A DNA stretch of 64,000 nt from the NCBI RefSeq assembly GCF_002288925.2, contig NW_022098076.1, forward strand, positions 87,056,964 through 87,120,963, read 5' to 3'. Below the pieces are notes generated by a model. It searched no databases. It was not told the origin of the DNA and saw only the letters and a list, made by a program, of their open reading frames with translations. This stretch comes from Delphinapterus leucas (taxonomy: Eukaryota; Chordata; Mammalia; Artiodactyla; Monodontidae). Below, in pieces: positions 23,700-61,604 of the stretch (position 1 is its first letter; each line of letters begins with the position of its first letter). Position numbers and translations under genes: made by a program.

Positions 23700-24165
23700 T
23701 CAAGTGTGTCATAAACCAAATTTTATTTCAACTGCAAAACATTGGCTTGTGCCACTGGGTTACACTGTTTCGAAAGGCCTCAGAAATAAGCTTTAGTAGG
23801 TCACTATCCAGTTGAAGAGTGGCTTGATAAGGCTAGTGGCTTTAAAATGCCACCATTTGTCACAAATCTTTGTCAAGGTTTTCTCAGTACTGACTATGGA
23901 AGTAAATTGTTTAGTAAAGCTGGTACAAGACTGCAGATGGCTATCACAACAGGCATTCCAAATTAGATACAATAAAAAACAGGAACCTGTCGCTACGGAG
24001 GGAGAGAGGAACTGGTCAGATGTAAGACAAGAACGGAAAATTTGTTTTTCCTTCAGAACACTTTTCACTGTATATCTTTTTATATTTCTGATTTTTAAAC
24101 CATGTACAGTATTAACTATTCCAAAAGTAAATAAAAACCTTCATTGTTCAACTTTATTATAAACC
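23700..24165. other. Unassigned AT-rich block upstream of PSMD1
   Basis: Holds a 116-codon plus frame (23812-24162) and a 91-codon minus frame (23793-24068) over the same bases, plus several AATAAA-like signals (aaataaaaacc near 24129). Neither frame resembles a family I know. It could be a 3'UTR remnant, a decayed retrocopy or chance. Confidence 0.3.
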
Positions 24166-24350
24166 AGTGCTTGCTTAGGGATTCGTCGTGCTATGATTGT
24201 AAAGCATTTATGTTGGATTTCTTTGGAAGCTGGGCCCTGGTTTTTTTTAAAAAATGGAAAATCACCCTTCTAAGAAAACGTTCTTTGCCCTACCGGGATC
24301 CCCAAAGGCTTGGCTGGGGCGCGGGGTGGGCGCTGCAGGGAGACTTCCCG

Positions 24351-24369
24351 AGCAGCAGGTGGCGCTACG
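24351..24369 (+). promoter_or_regulatory. CTCF-like motif at PSMD1 CpG island edge
   Basis: agcagcaggtggcgctacg fits the CTCF core in the same orientation as the copy at 21046, about 0.5 kb upstream of the PSMD1 ATG. Binding is inferred. Confidence 0.45.
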
Positions 24370-24790
24370 AGCCCCGCGAGCACCTCTCCTCAACCCGTTT
24401 TTCTCAGCAATGGCGGGGGACGGTGGAGCGGCGGGAGGGAGGCCTTTCTCTAGGGGTGGCTATTCTGGAGCCTGATCCCAGGTGCGGACGACGGTTCCCA
24501 TTCCGCGGGATCGCTGACCTCGAGGAGGATTAGAGAACACCCTGGAGCTCTCCGTGCACCCTCCCTCGCGAGGCGGGGAGGCAGTGGCGGCACGGAAGAC
24601 ACAGGCCTGGGGAGAATTCGCGCCAGGCGGCAGGCGGGACAGCGGGCAGCCCCGGGGCGGGCGGGGTCCTGGATGAGAAGCGAGCCGGTGGCCTGAAGAG
24701 GCGACTGACTGAACCGGTCACCCGGGGAGCCAGGCGGCGCGGCGGAGCGAGCGGGCAGGGAGCTGACAGATAGACGGCGCGGCCGGGGCG

Positions 24791-24813
24791 GCGAGCGAGC
24801 GAGCGAGCGAGCG
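24791..24813 (+). repeat. (GCGA)n run in PSMD1 5' UTR/promoter
   Basis: About five gcga units followed by gcgggcgggc, within 25-50 bases of the ATG. Confidence 0.9.
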
Positions 24814-24837
24814 GGCGGGCTAGTACAGGGCGCAGCC

Positions 24838-50968
<26,131 letters not shown>

Positions 50969-51337
50969 GTAATAATTTCTAACTTCTGATTCTATTTATA
51001 TTCCATTTCTATTTGTAGTTAGTAATTAAACAGAAACTAAATATCTGAGGAAGTATGTCTAGGTTCAGAGTGAGGACCGTATAACATTAAAGTTAGTACT
51101 GTTCCTCTGAAGAAGAAGCCAGTATGTTTTGAGAGTCTGAGATGCTCTTTGAGAAGCAGTAGTCCTCTTCCCATGTATATTGGTAATTCAAAAGGGTTGC
51201 TGTCTCTCACACAGACTTGTAGAGTTCTTGAAGCTCTTTAATGAGAGTGAAAGGTATTAGGTTTTGTTTAAATGCAAAGGAGTGGAAAATGTGCAGATTT
51301 GGAGATGCCCTTGGCATTATAGTATGGTTGTGATTTA

Positions 51338-51545
51338 GAGGACACACTCTGAAACCGATCTGCCAGGATTGAATCTTGGCCCTGTCACTTACTAGCTGAG
51401 TGACTTTGGGCTTGTTACTTAGCGTCTTTGAACTTCGAATTCCTAAGGGTATAGTAATAGTACCTAAGACTGTTTTTTGACAGTTAAGTGAATTAATATG
51501 TCTAATGCCCTTCGAACTGTATCTGGCACTAGTAAGTGCTATTCA
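51338..51545 (+). repeat. MIR SINE
   Basis: ggattgaatcttggccctgtc, acttactagctgagtgacttt, ggcactagtaagtgctattc follow MIR in order. Confidence 0.75.
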
Positions 51546-53422
51546 AGTGTGTATGAGTAGTGGCAGTTGCGATAGTTGTGGTAGATGCAGTAGTACTTCT
51601 TACAGTAGTTCTTCTCTCCAATTTCATGTACACTGTTTCTTTTCGCTAAGGTACTTTATCTTAAAATGCAACATAGGAAAATAAAAAGTATTTCTTTCAG
51701 CTCGTTTTTGGGCACTGCTTATTAGAGTTTACTTGTGGTGAAATTACACAGTAAAATAAGTTCTGAAGGTGCATGTAAGATGAGTTTCATGTACTTTTCA
51801 TCTTTGGTATAGATTGTATATATTTTTTCTCCAACAGATATTTACTCAACATCCACTGTGAACTGGTTAGAGGACCTTCTCTAAGATGCAAGATAGGAAA
51901 TTAACCATTTACTGCAGGCACTAAATATTTTTTTCCTATTGTGGATAAAAATGTTGAATAAAACAGCAAAGCACACATCCATATAGCATGTTAATAGGTT
52001 TTTCCTTACACCAGTCAGTTTTGTTGAATGAGGTTGTTCAAAAAAATACTAATCTTTACTGTATTACCTCTAACCTCATTTGTCTAACTTGTTCACAGAG
52101 AGAGTAGAGAACTTTCACTAAATCCTAAAGTCATAGCATTTATACAGATCTACTAGTCTGGTACCTCTAAAACAGATTATGTGGTTAATTGGTTATTATT
52201 GTTTTTAGTAAATTCATAGAAGTATCACATGTTCATTGATTCCTTTTCTGAGATCTGATAAAACCTATTTGTGTTAAGCCATTCCACATTTTTTCAAAAG
52301 ATCTACAGCAGGCTCCATAGTTTAAATTTCTTGAGTCCTATCTCTTTTTGAACACTGGAATATTTAGCCACGTACAGTCCTTTTGTATCTTTGCCATTTT
52401 CTGTTTTTGCTCAGATTTGTCAACAGTGGTTCTACAATTATATTCACAAGTTCTGTTTCAGGAGAGTGATTCATTTAGCTTAGAGACTTGAACTCATTTA
52501 AGGCACCCAGTCTCTTCACCTGTTTTGCATTTTGATCAGTCTTAACAACATTACTTTCTATCTTTCTGGTCTAAAAAGCATTCTCCTGAGACAAAAGATG
52601 GAAGCAGAATAGAAGTTGAATAGTTCTGTTTCCTTCCTGTCATCTTTGGCATATCATTCTAGCCAACCTGTGATGCTAACCTTTCCTTAATTTTCTTCTA
52701 GAGTTTAGACACAATTGAAAACCAAAAACAAATGTTTTATTATTGCTATTCGGGGAGGTTTTTTTTTAATTCTTATTGGAAACCTAGATAATTTGTATAT
52801 GGAAAATATATTCTTCTAGGTGTGCCCTTAGTAACTATTGGCCTGTATAAAGAATCCTACTCATCATGGTCTCTTCCTTTGTTTTATCTATTCATTGTCG
52901 GCTACTAACTGTTCCTATTAGTCACTTTATATTTTATATCATATAAATCAGTCACCTAGTGTGTGTATTCTGCCACACAGGAAGTTGAGCTTTCGTGAAA
53001 ACTGTTTTTCTTCCATTTTTAACCTGACAGTGCTTTGCTCTCTAATTATCAAAATTCATTTCTGCCCTTGTGTTTACTGTAGCTTACACATGTGCTCAGT
53101 TCCCAGTTTCAGCAGCAGATGTCTTCCATGAGCTGCTTTTAGGCTTTGCTAAGATCTCCACTACCTAGGATACTCAGATCCAGCTAATGAGTTGTTTTTG
53201 TGCTCATTATTTCTAAGGGACCATTCAGAGTTCTGTTGCTGTTGTTTTCTTTTTTCTTCATAATATGATTCTTATAAGAGGTAGAAACTGGAAAAGACTT
53301 TACAGGTAACTTTGTCTAAAACTTCATGGATGAAGAAAATTAAATGTTATCAACTTGTCTAAGGAGTTGCAGTTAAAACCAAGTTCTCTAATTTTAGATT
53401 GTTGTCAATTCCCTGGAGTGAT

Positions 53423-53632
53423 TTTTTTTTTTTTTTTTTTGCGGTATGCGGGCCTCTCACTGTTGTGGCCTCTCCCATTGCGGAGCAGAGACACTGGACG
53501 CGCAGGCTCAGCGGCCACGGCTCACGGGCCCAGCCGCTCCACGGCATGTGGGATCTTCCCGGACCGGGGCACAAACCCGTGTCCCCTGCATCAGCAGGCG
53601 GACTCTCAACCACTGCACCACCAGGGAAGCCT
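53423..53632 (-). repeat. CHR-type SINE
   Basis: Poly-T, gcggtatgcgggcctctcac, ending caccaccagggaagcc. Target duplication tggagtgat at 53414-53422 and 53633-53641. Confidence 0.93.
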
Positions 53633-54196
53633 TGGAGTGATAACTTTTAAAGGTGAAAAAAACCTTAGAAATAAAACAGTATTCCCATTTTTTTTGAAGA
53701 GAAGAAAATTGAATTCCAAAATTGTTAACAAAACTTCCTGTTGTCATAGAGCTGAATGGTAGAACAGAAATTCAAAACAGGTCTCAGGATAGACCAGTGC
53801 TTTCTCTACCATGCCTTTCCTTCAGAGCGCCTTCTTTCTGAGTGGCTGTGATAGAACATTTTTATTCTCAAATTTCCTTATTAAGTTTAATATTTGGAAA
53901 GTTTCTGTACTGTATCCTAAGAATTAGTAAATGTTTTCTGATGTGTCATCGGTTGCTTTCTTAGTGTGCTCCATTTTATCATTTCTTCCCTTTTAAATGT
54001 CACTTTTAAAATAACCACAGACATTTGGCCCCCTTGAATGGTGTTTTAAGGATTTATTTCTTCTTAATTTTTAAAACTTCTTTTAAAGTGTACTTATTGG
54101 ACACAAATACTGAAAACATATCAGTAAACACATATTTGTACTTTAGCAACTAAGGTGAAATTGTCTTTGTAGGAAACTAAAAATTTTCATGTGTAG

Positions 54197-54407
54197 GGCT
54201 TCCCTGGTGGCGCAGTGGTTGAGAGTTCGCCTGCTGATGCAGGGGACACGGGTTCATGCCCCGGTCCGGGAAGATCCCACATGCCGTGGAGCGGCTGGGC
54301 CCGTGAGCCGTGGCCGCTGAGCCTGCGCGTCCAGAGCCTGTGCTCTGCAACGGGAGAGGCCACAGCAGTGAGAGGCCCGCGTACTGCAAAACAAACAAAC
54401 AAAAAAA
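54197..54407 (+). repeat. CHR-type SINE
   Basis: gggcttccctggtggcgcag to an (AAAC)n/A tail; little diverged. Confidence 0.92.
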
Positions 54408-54840
54408 TTAGATAATCTTTGATATCCGTGATCATCTTTGCTATGACTTAAGCTTACAATATAACACTAAATATTTCTCAATTTATACATTAATTTACTT
54501 GCAGATATGGATGGATCTCTCAAGATCAGAGGGAGATTCTTGATGCAGATACTTTTTAGACCACAAAAAATGGTTTCTTGAATAGAAATATGTTGCATCA
54601 TCATAGATCCTTAGCATTTGAAGGAACCCTAGCAATCGAATAGTTACCACCAAATGCGTAAATTATCTTTACAATATCTCCATTCACAATTTTTTATCAA
54701 TTTGATACATATTCTCTGTGTGCTGTTTTCTGTTTCTGCCCTAGTGTCTGGATGCTGTAACTTCCTTTAGTTTTGTTTTTTTAATTCTTCCTTCTATCTG
54801 CATCTTTGTTTTCCCCTCGCATTCAATTAACAATAATAAT

Positions 54841-55052
54841 GGGGCTTCCCTGGTGGCGCAGTGGTTGAGAGTCCGCCTGCCGATGCAGGGGACACGGGTT
54901 CGTGCCCCGGTCTGGGAAGATCCCACGTGCCGTGGAGTGGCTAGGCCCGTGAGCCATGGCCACTGAGCCTGCGCTTCCGGAGCCTGTGCTCTGCAGTGGG
55001 AGAGACCACAACAGTGAGAGGCCCGCGTACCGCAAGAAATAAATAAATAAAT
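54841..55052 (+). repeat. CHR-type SINE
   Basis: ggggcttccctggtggcgcag to (AAAT)n tail; same subfamily as 54197 and 43155. Confidence 0.92.
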
Positions 55053-55786
55053 GCGGAGTGGAGTGAAAAAAATTTTTTTCAAAATTATTCTTCTAAATAG
55101 GTACAATCTATTCCTTTTCTTTGAAGGTAGGACTATTAAAGAGAGTCCCTTTGTTGCCATAGTGGTGGTTAACTTCGAGATTTGCTTTTAAATATAGATT
55201 TCCTTAAAATGTTTTAGAATAGAAATATCAGTTATGTATCAAAATGCTAAAAATTTTGTGCTGTGTTGTACTTTTTCAGGAATAGTTTATATTGGAGTTG
55301 TATTTCTTTTTCTAGAACCTTCTGGAAATACTAGAATGATCTCTCATTAACTAGCTCTCAGCTAACTGTAAGCAAGGAATTTTTTTTCAGAAATTGAAGC
55401 TGAACAGCTTAAAGGTCTTATAGTTAATTCTGTGGGTGTGCATATGTTTAAACACATACACAAATTTGAAGTCAGTATAGAGCATGTGGGAAGATATTCC
55501 TTCTAATCTAGATTGTCTAGGGATAGAGCTTTGCCAGTGAGATTGCCATCTCTAGTATTTAAATTTTCTGAAACAATTTTATATGCCATCAGATACCTAA
55601 GACACAGTTTGGAATACTGTTGGAGTGATATCTGAAAACTTAATCTCTGACTTGGCAAGAATGTAAATCTTAACATACGCCAAACACTTCATATTAGAGA
55701 CTGGAACCAAAATAGATAAGAATGACTTTTTTTTTTTTTTTAAGGAATGTAAATTATTTTGCCTCTTATTCGAGATAACCCATCCC

Positions 55787-56707
55787 TTTTTTTTTTTAAC
55801 ATCTTTATTGGAGTATAATTGCTTTACAGTGTTGTGTTAGTCTCTGCTTTATAGCAAAGTGAATCAGTTATACATATACATATATCCCCATATCCCCTCC
55901 CTCTTGTGTCTCCCTCCCACCCTCCCTATCCCACCCCTCTAGGTGGACACAAAGCACCGAGCTGATCTCCCTGTGCTGTGTGGCTGCTTCCCACTAGCTA
56001 TCTATTTTACGTTTGGTAGTGTATATGTGTCCATGCCACTCTCTCACTTCATCCCAGCTTACCCTTCCCCCTTCCTGTGTCCTCAAGTCCATTCTCTATG
56101 TCTGCGTCTTTATTCCTGTCCTGCCCCTAGGTTCTTCAGAGCCATTTTTTTTTTTAGATTCCATATATATGTATTAGCATATGGTATTTGTTTTTCTCTT
56201 TCTGACTTACTTCACTCTGTATGACAGTCTCTAGGTCCATCCACCTCACTACAAATAACTCAGTTTTGTTTCTTTTTATGGCTGAGTAATATTCCATTGT
56301 ATATATGTACCACATCTTCTTTATCCCTTCATCTGTCGATGGACACTTAGGTTGCTTCCATGTCTTGGCTATTATAAATAGAGCTGCAATGAACATTGTG
56401 GTACATGACTCCTTTTGAATTACAGTTTTCTCAGGGTATATGCCCAGTAGTCGGATTGCTGGGCAGTATGGTAATTCTACTTTTAGTTTTTTAAGGAACC
56501 TTCATACTGTTCTCCATAGTGGCTGTATCAACTTACATTCTCACCAACGGTGCAAGAGGGTTCCCTTTTCTCCACACCCTCTCCAGCATTTATTGTTTGT
56601 AGTTTTTTTTGATAATGGCCATTCTGACCAGTGTGAGGTGATAACCCCATTTTAGTTTTGATTTGTATTTCTCTAATGATTAGTGATGTTAAGCATCCTT
56701 TCATGCG
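55787..56707 (-). mobile_element. 5'-truncated L1
   Basis: Minus-strand L1 3' end, poly-T side at 55787. It encodes a broken ORF2 C-terminus ([15 protein letters not shown] in one frame). Target duplication gagataaccca at 55772-55782 and 56708-56718. The clean match and intact duplication suggest a fairly recent insertion. Confidence 0.92.
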
Positions 56708-57111
56708 GAGATAACCCACCTTTAACACCGCTGAAAAAAGAGTTGTCGCAAAAATGCCTAAAGTTTTAGTGATTTAGGAGTTAAATTTGTAAGGTATACT
56801 CTTTCTGGCAGATGACGTAGAGCCCATAAGATCTGTAATAGAACCATGTTCTAGGAAAGGATTCTGCAATTTGAATTTTATGTACCTGGTTTTCTTATGC
56901 TGAGTGAGCTTCTCCATAGCCAGCATATTTCTCGTGATAATTTTCTTAAACTGTGTTGCCTGGAAGGGAGCAAGGATGGAGCAATAGGTTGAGGCATAAG
57001 AATGGGTCAGCCTGAAAAGGAAAGGCTAAGATATGGGCTGTCTTCACTGCAGATTCCCTCAGCCTAAATTTATTCACCATTTATGTGAGTAGCATAAAAA
57101 TAAAATATCAA

Positions 57112-57468
57112 GGGCTTCCCGGGTGGCACAGTGGTTAGGAATCCGCCTGCCAATGCAGGGGACACGGGTTCGAGCCCTGGTCCAGAAAGATCCCACATGC
57201 CACGGAGCAACTAAGCCCATGCACCACAACTACTGAGCCTGTGCTCTGGAGCCCACAAGACACAACTATTGAGCCCATATGCCACAACTACTGAAGCCCG
57301 CGTGCCTAGAGCCCGTGCTCCGCAACAAGAGAAGCCACTGCAGTGAGAAGCCTGCGGACCGCGATGAGGAGTAGCCCCCACTCGCCGCAACTAGAGAGAA
57401 CCCGCGCACAGCAATGAAGACCCAACGCCGCCAAAAATAAACAAAATAATTAAAAAATTAAATTACCG
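57112..57468 (+). repeat. CHR-type SINE (long form), host of a second SINE
   Basis: gggcttcccgggtggcacag to an A/T-rich tail. Outer target duplication taaaatatcaa at 57101-57111 and 57677-57687, the latter beyond the inner SINE. Confidence 0.9.
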
Positions 57469-57676
57469 GGGCTTCCCTGGTGGCACAGTGGTTGGGGGTC
57501 CGCCTGCCGATGCAGGGGACGTGGGTTCGTGCCCCGGTCCGGGGGGATCCCACATGCCGTGGAGCGGCTGCGCCCATGGGCCGTGACCGCTGGGCCTGCG
57601 CGTCCAGAGCCTGTGCTCTGCGGCGGGGGAGGCCACAACGGTGAGAGGCCCGCGTACCGCAAAAAAAAAAAAAAAT
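57469..57676 (+). repeat. CHR-type SINE in the tail of another SINE
   Basis: ggggcttccctggtggcacag to a poly-A of about 15. It lies between the older SINE's tail and that SINE's 3' target duplication. Confidence 0.9.
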
Positions 57677-58299
57677 TAAAATATCAAAAGTAAATAGAAT
57701 TGGCTTCCATTTACAGAGTACCCACATGAACTCATTCTCATAAGAACCCTATGAAACGATGAGGAGACTGAGAAATTAAGTATTTTTTGTAAATTCAATC
57801 AGTTAGTAAACGGCATAGATTGGATTTATTCCAGATCTAGTAGCGCAAAGTAAAGTAACAAAAGGGTGAATAAAAAATTTTGTACCAGAAGTTCAACCAA
57901 GTCTTTGGGGAGGCTTAGGCAGCCATGATCTCGTTTATAAGATCATTAAAATTTAGGTTCCTGGATTAATAAGGTCCCATGCCTTATTGCATGCTCTTTG
58001 AGAAACATAATGCACAGGCTCTTTGAGAAACATAATGAGGTTTAGGTACCCAAGACTGGTTTCATTTGCTTTCTCCTCCTCCTCCGGCAGACCTGCCTGG
58101 TGTGAGCCATCTAACAAACAGCTCTAGTTCTAAGACCGTGTCACTTTGTGTGATATCCAGCTACTCTCCCTACCCCTTCCATCAAGACAGTTTCCTGATC
58201 AGTGCAAAATTGTGACTACATTTAACTAAGCCAGACTATGAATGGCAATCTCAGCTTACCTTCAGATGTGATCATTATTTTATGCACTTATTTTTAGTC

Positions 58300-58733
58300 C
58301 TCTGTTCCTATCACTGTTGTTTTGTGTTATGCCTTATGTCTTTAACGCCTTGAAGACAAGGTTAATACTTGTTTTGTTTATTTCATTCTTAGCATAGCTT
58401 TGCATACAATTAGGAACTAAATAAATTCTTATGGTGACATTGTTTTTTGTAAGCCCGAAGTTTATTGATTTATTTAATTTTATTTCATTTGACTATCTTA
58501 GCATTTAACTAGTGTGCTGGATTGTTTTAATTTGCAGCTATACAAAAATGATTTTTTTCGTTAGAATAATTTTGCCCTAATAAAATTGGGTAATCTTAAT
58601 ACATAATTCTTAATTTAAAGAGATGATTTTTGATACATGATATAAAGTTCTTCTTTATGTAATTCTTGGTATATTTATATCTTCTTTATCTTACTCATCA
58701 TTATATTAGTTACATAAAAACTGTGCCGTTACT
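58300..58733 (-). other. HTR2B: Presumed HTR2B 3' UTR
   Basis: AT-rich sequence downstream of the HTR2B stop on the minus strand. TTTATT on the plus strand (AATAAA on minus) occurs near 58461, 58471 and 58377, giving candidate poly(A) signals. The true end is not known. Confidence 0.35.
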
Positions 58734-59623
58734 CTATACATAACTGATTTGCTCTTCAGTTTTGTCACCTTCATTTTCGGTGAGAAGTGTATCTAGTAAA
58801 ATGATTGATGAAAACTGAATGGTTGAACTTCGGAGCCTCATTGGACTCTGGTACATGGCAGGATTAATGCCATTTCGCATTCTATGTTTCATGAAATATT
58901 TAGAGTTCTCTGCCATTGGATTCTGGAAGTACACATTACCGGAGCATTTTCTGAGAGTTTTTACTGATTTTGTGGCCCAGTAATTGCAGGTGATGTACCG
59001 GCCAAATGCATCCCGAAATGTCTTGTTGAAGAGGGTGTAGACCAGAGGATTCACCCCTGAGGAAACATAGCCTATCCACACAAATATCTCCAGGAGCATT
59101 TTGAGAGTAGTCTGGTTGCAGGAATCACATAAAGCTAAAGTTATATTTGTAATAAAAAAGGGGCACCACATAAGCAAAAAGAGGAAAAACACAATCCCTA
59201 GAACCTTTGAGGCTCTCTGTTCATTGGAAATGGTATGCACTGACTTTTTTCCTACTGTGGACGTTCTTCGCATAAGTATGTTATCACTTGCATTAGGCAG
59301 GGTTTTGTCCTTGTGAGAACCATCCAGCATTGCCACTTTTTCTGGTGTTGAGCAAGGTGTTTCATCCCTTTGGAAGACTGTGGACACAGTCAACCACATT
59401 AGGCGTTGAGGTGGCTTGTTTTTGACCAAGTAAGCTTTCTTCTGTAAAGCATGGATAGTGAGAAAGTAGGTGACAATCATGATCGCCAGAGGTGTAAAGA
59501 AGGAAGCCAGTGAGCCAAAGAGCATGAAATTGCCAAAACGATCCTTTGTCAGCCCACAAGTGATGTTGTTTGGGTTACCCACATCAGTGTCTATACCTTT
59601 AATAGGGATTGGAATGGCAATGC
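58734..59623 (-). CDS. HTR2B: HTR2B (5-HT2B serotonin receptor), last coding exon
   Basis: 295 full codons plus the end of a split Gly codon, then TAG (plus-strand cta at 58734-58736). The acceptor on the minus strand is ttccttag|gcattg. HTR2B is a Gq-coupled serotonin GPCR of the plasma membrane. This exon covers the end of TM4, extracellular loop 2 with NNITC (glycosylation site and disulfide Cys), TM5, intracellular loop 3 with a basophilic RRTST site, TM6 with MWCPFF (toggle Trp), TM7 with NPLVY, helix 8 with Cys, and the tail ending SYV (class I PDZ ligand). It lies antisense in PSMD1 intron 16, as in human. Exons for TM1-TM4 are not found before 64000. Frame is intact; several residues differ from the human receptor I recall, notably Ser at 5.46, Gly after the loop-2 Cys and neutral residues in the tail. 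Confidence 0.96.
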
Positions 59624-60247
59624 CTAAGGAAGAAGAAACAAGATAAATTGAGTTATTTTATGACCTTTGACTCTTAGATTAGGCCCTTTTAAAGTTTATC
59701 TTACTGACTTTACCCTATTAGTGTATTGTAATTCCTGGTACCCACAATGCAGAATCTGTCAAGCAGTAAATCAATGGAAGATTTGACAAATAGAACCTAA
59801 GTAAGCAAACCTGCTGTTCTTAAAGAGATTGGTTAGTGGTTTCAGTTTTGTAACTAAATCTTCCCTAAAACCATAGTGTATGCATGAAGTAGTAGAGAAT
59901 GTCTTCATTTATTCTCCATTTCTCATTATCTATTTTTGTTTGTTGATCTATCCCCAGTTAAGGAAAAGAATTCAGAAGAGAAGCTGCTTTTATCTTAATA
60001 TCCAGTGTAGTTGAGCTAAAGAGACTTAAGAATACATTCATGCAATATCTTAATTCTGAGTAGATACCTATTTTATAATCTTTGAGGCTACACAGTTTCG
60101 TTTAACAGACAGTTTTATCTTTTGATATTTGTGAATGTCTTTTAACCTTTTCTTTCTGACTTCTTAGGGAAAACTCAGGGTTTATTGTTTTTCTTTTCAA
60201 ATGCTACTTAATAATTTGAGAGCGAGTGGATCATGAAATTTACTTGC

Positions 60248-60637
60248 TTTTTAAAAAATATTTATTTATTTATTTATTTTTGGCTGTGTTGGGTCTTTGT
60301 TGCTGCATGCGGGCTTTCTCTAGTTGCAGTGAGCAGGGGCTACTCTTCATTGTGGTGCACGGGCTTCTCATTGCATTGGCTTCTCTTGTTGCAGAGCATG
60401 GGCTCTAAGCACGCGAGCTTCAGTAGTTGTAACACTTGGGCCCAGTAGTTGTGGCTTGCGGGTTCTAGAGTGCAGGCTCAGTAGTTGTGGCTTGCGGGTT
60501 CTAGAGTGCAGGCTCAGTAGCTGTGGCGCACAGGCTTAGTTGCTCTGCGTCATGTGGGATCTTCCCCGACCAGGGCTCGAACCCGTGTCCCCTGTATTGA
60601 CAGGCGGATTCTTAACCACTGCGCCACCAAGGAAGCC
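60248..60637 (-). repeat. CHR-type SINE with internal 36-bp duplication
   Basis: (ATTT)n start, ggctgtgttgggtctttgttg, ending gcgccaccaaggaagcc. atgaaattta on both sides (60233 and 60638) is the target duplication. Contains a tandem repeat at 60443-60514. Confidence 0.92.
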
Positions 60638-61063
60638 ATGAAATTTATTTTCAAGATTGAAGGTTCCTCTAATAAAAATGAAAGAAATGTACCTCATGCT
60701 AATTTTATTATACTTTAAATACCATGAAGTAGGTATTTAAATATGACCTTGTTTATTAGTGAAGTAGCTTATTAGCAAGATAGCACAAGGGTTAACCCTA
60801 ATCCTTTCCCTTTGAAACAGCAGATACTTTAAAATAAGTCTGAATTAATTGATCTTTAGACAACTCTAGGAAGTATCATGAAAGAATTCACTTTTATGAA
60901 TCTAAAAGTACTCCTATCACCTGCATAGCCTTTTTATGGTAGCAAAGAGACCTTGACAAGAATATATTCCTCAAACCCTTTTTAATGGAGGCCACTGCTT
61001 TTTCTGCTTTTCCTCAGGTATAACACCAGAAAGAGGATTCTGTATACTTTCTTTTCTACACTA

Positions 61064-61290
61064 GGGGTCAGCAAACTATAGCCCAAGGGCCAAATCTGGC
61101 CTGCCTTCTGTTTTTTAAATAAAACTTTATTGGAACACAGCCATACCCATTTGTTAATGTATTATATGTGGCTGCTTTTGTTCTGCTGCAGAGTTGAGTA
61201 GTTCTGACAGAACCATATAGCATCTGTAAGACCAAAATATTTACTGTCTTGCCCTTTATAGAAAAACTTGGCTGGCCCCACCTCTACCCT
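61064..61290. mobile_element. hAT-like nonautonomous DNA transposon relic
   Basis: aggggtcagcaaactatagcc, ccaaatctggcctgcc, aaataaaactttattggaaca follow a common mammalian hAT-type MER element; exact name not asserted. Confidence 0.6.
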
Positions 61291-61604
61291 GTTACTTCCA
61301 GGTAATCATTACACTGTTCTTTCCCCACCCCAAAGCACTTCCCTTTTAAAGTCTATTTAAGCTACTTATACTACTCTATTCTCCATCCAGATCATCTACC
61401 AACCTCCAGGATATATGTCTGTCTTCCTTAATGGTTTCGGCCCCTTGCTATAGTTTTCTATCCACTGTTAACCTTGCTATCATCTTCCATGACTTCATCC
61501 CATTTATTACTCTTCTGACACCTAATTTTATATTTCTTGAACTCTTCAACTCCAATGCACTCCTGAAGCCATCCATCCATAAGTCCACTTAAAACTACCC
61601 CATA

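Noticed and set aside
53355..55160. Several 60-139 codon frames with WPLPLRS- or HVGSSRTG-like text
   Set aside because: Read-through of CHR-type SINEs; the same peptide patterns recur at every SINE.
56154..56396. 80-codon minus frame [12 protein letters not shown]
   Set aside because: C-terminal remnant of L1 ORF2 in a truncated element, not a host gene.
60443..60514. CRISPR-like short direct repeats
   Set aside because: Only two directly abutting copies, no spacers, in mammalian SINE sequence.
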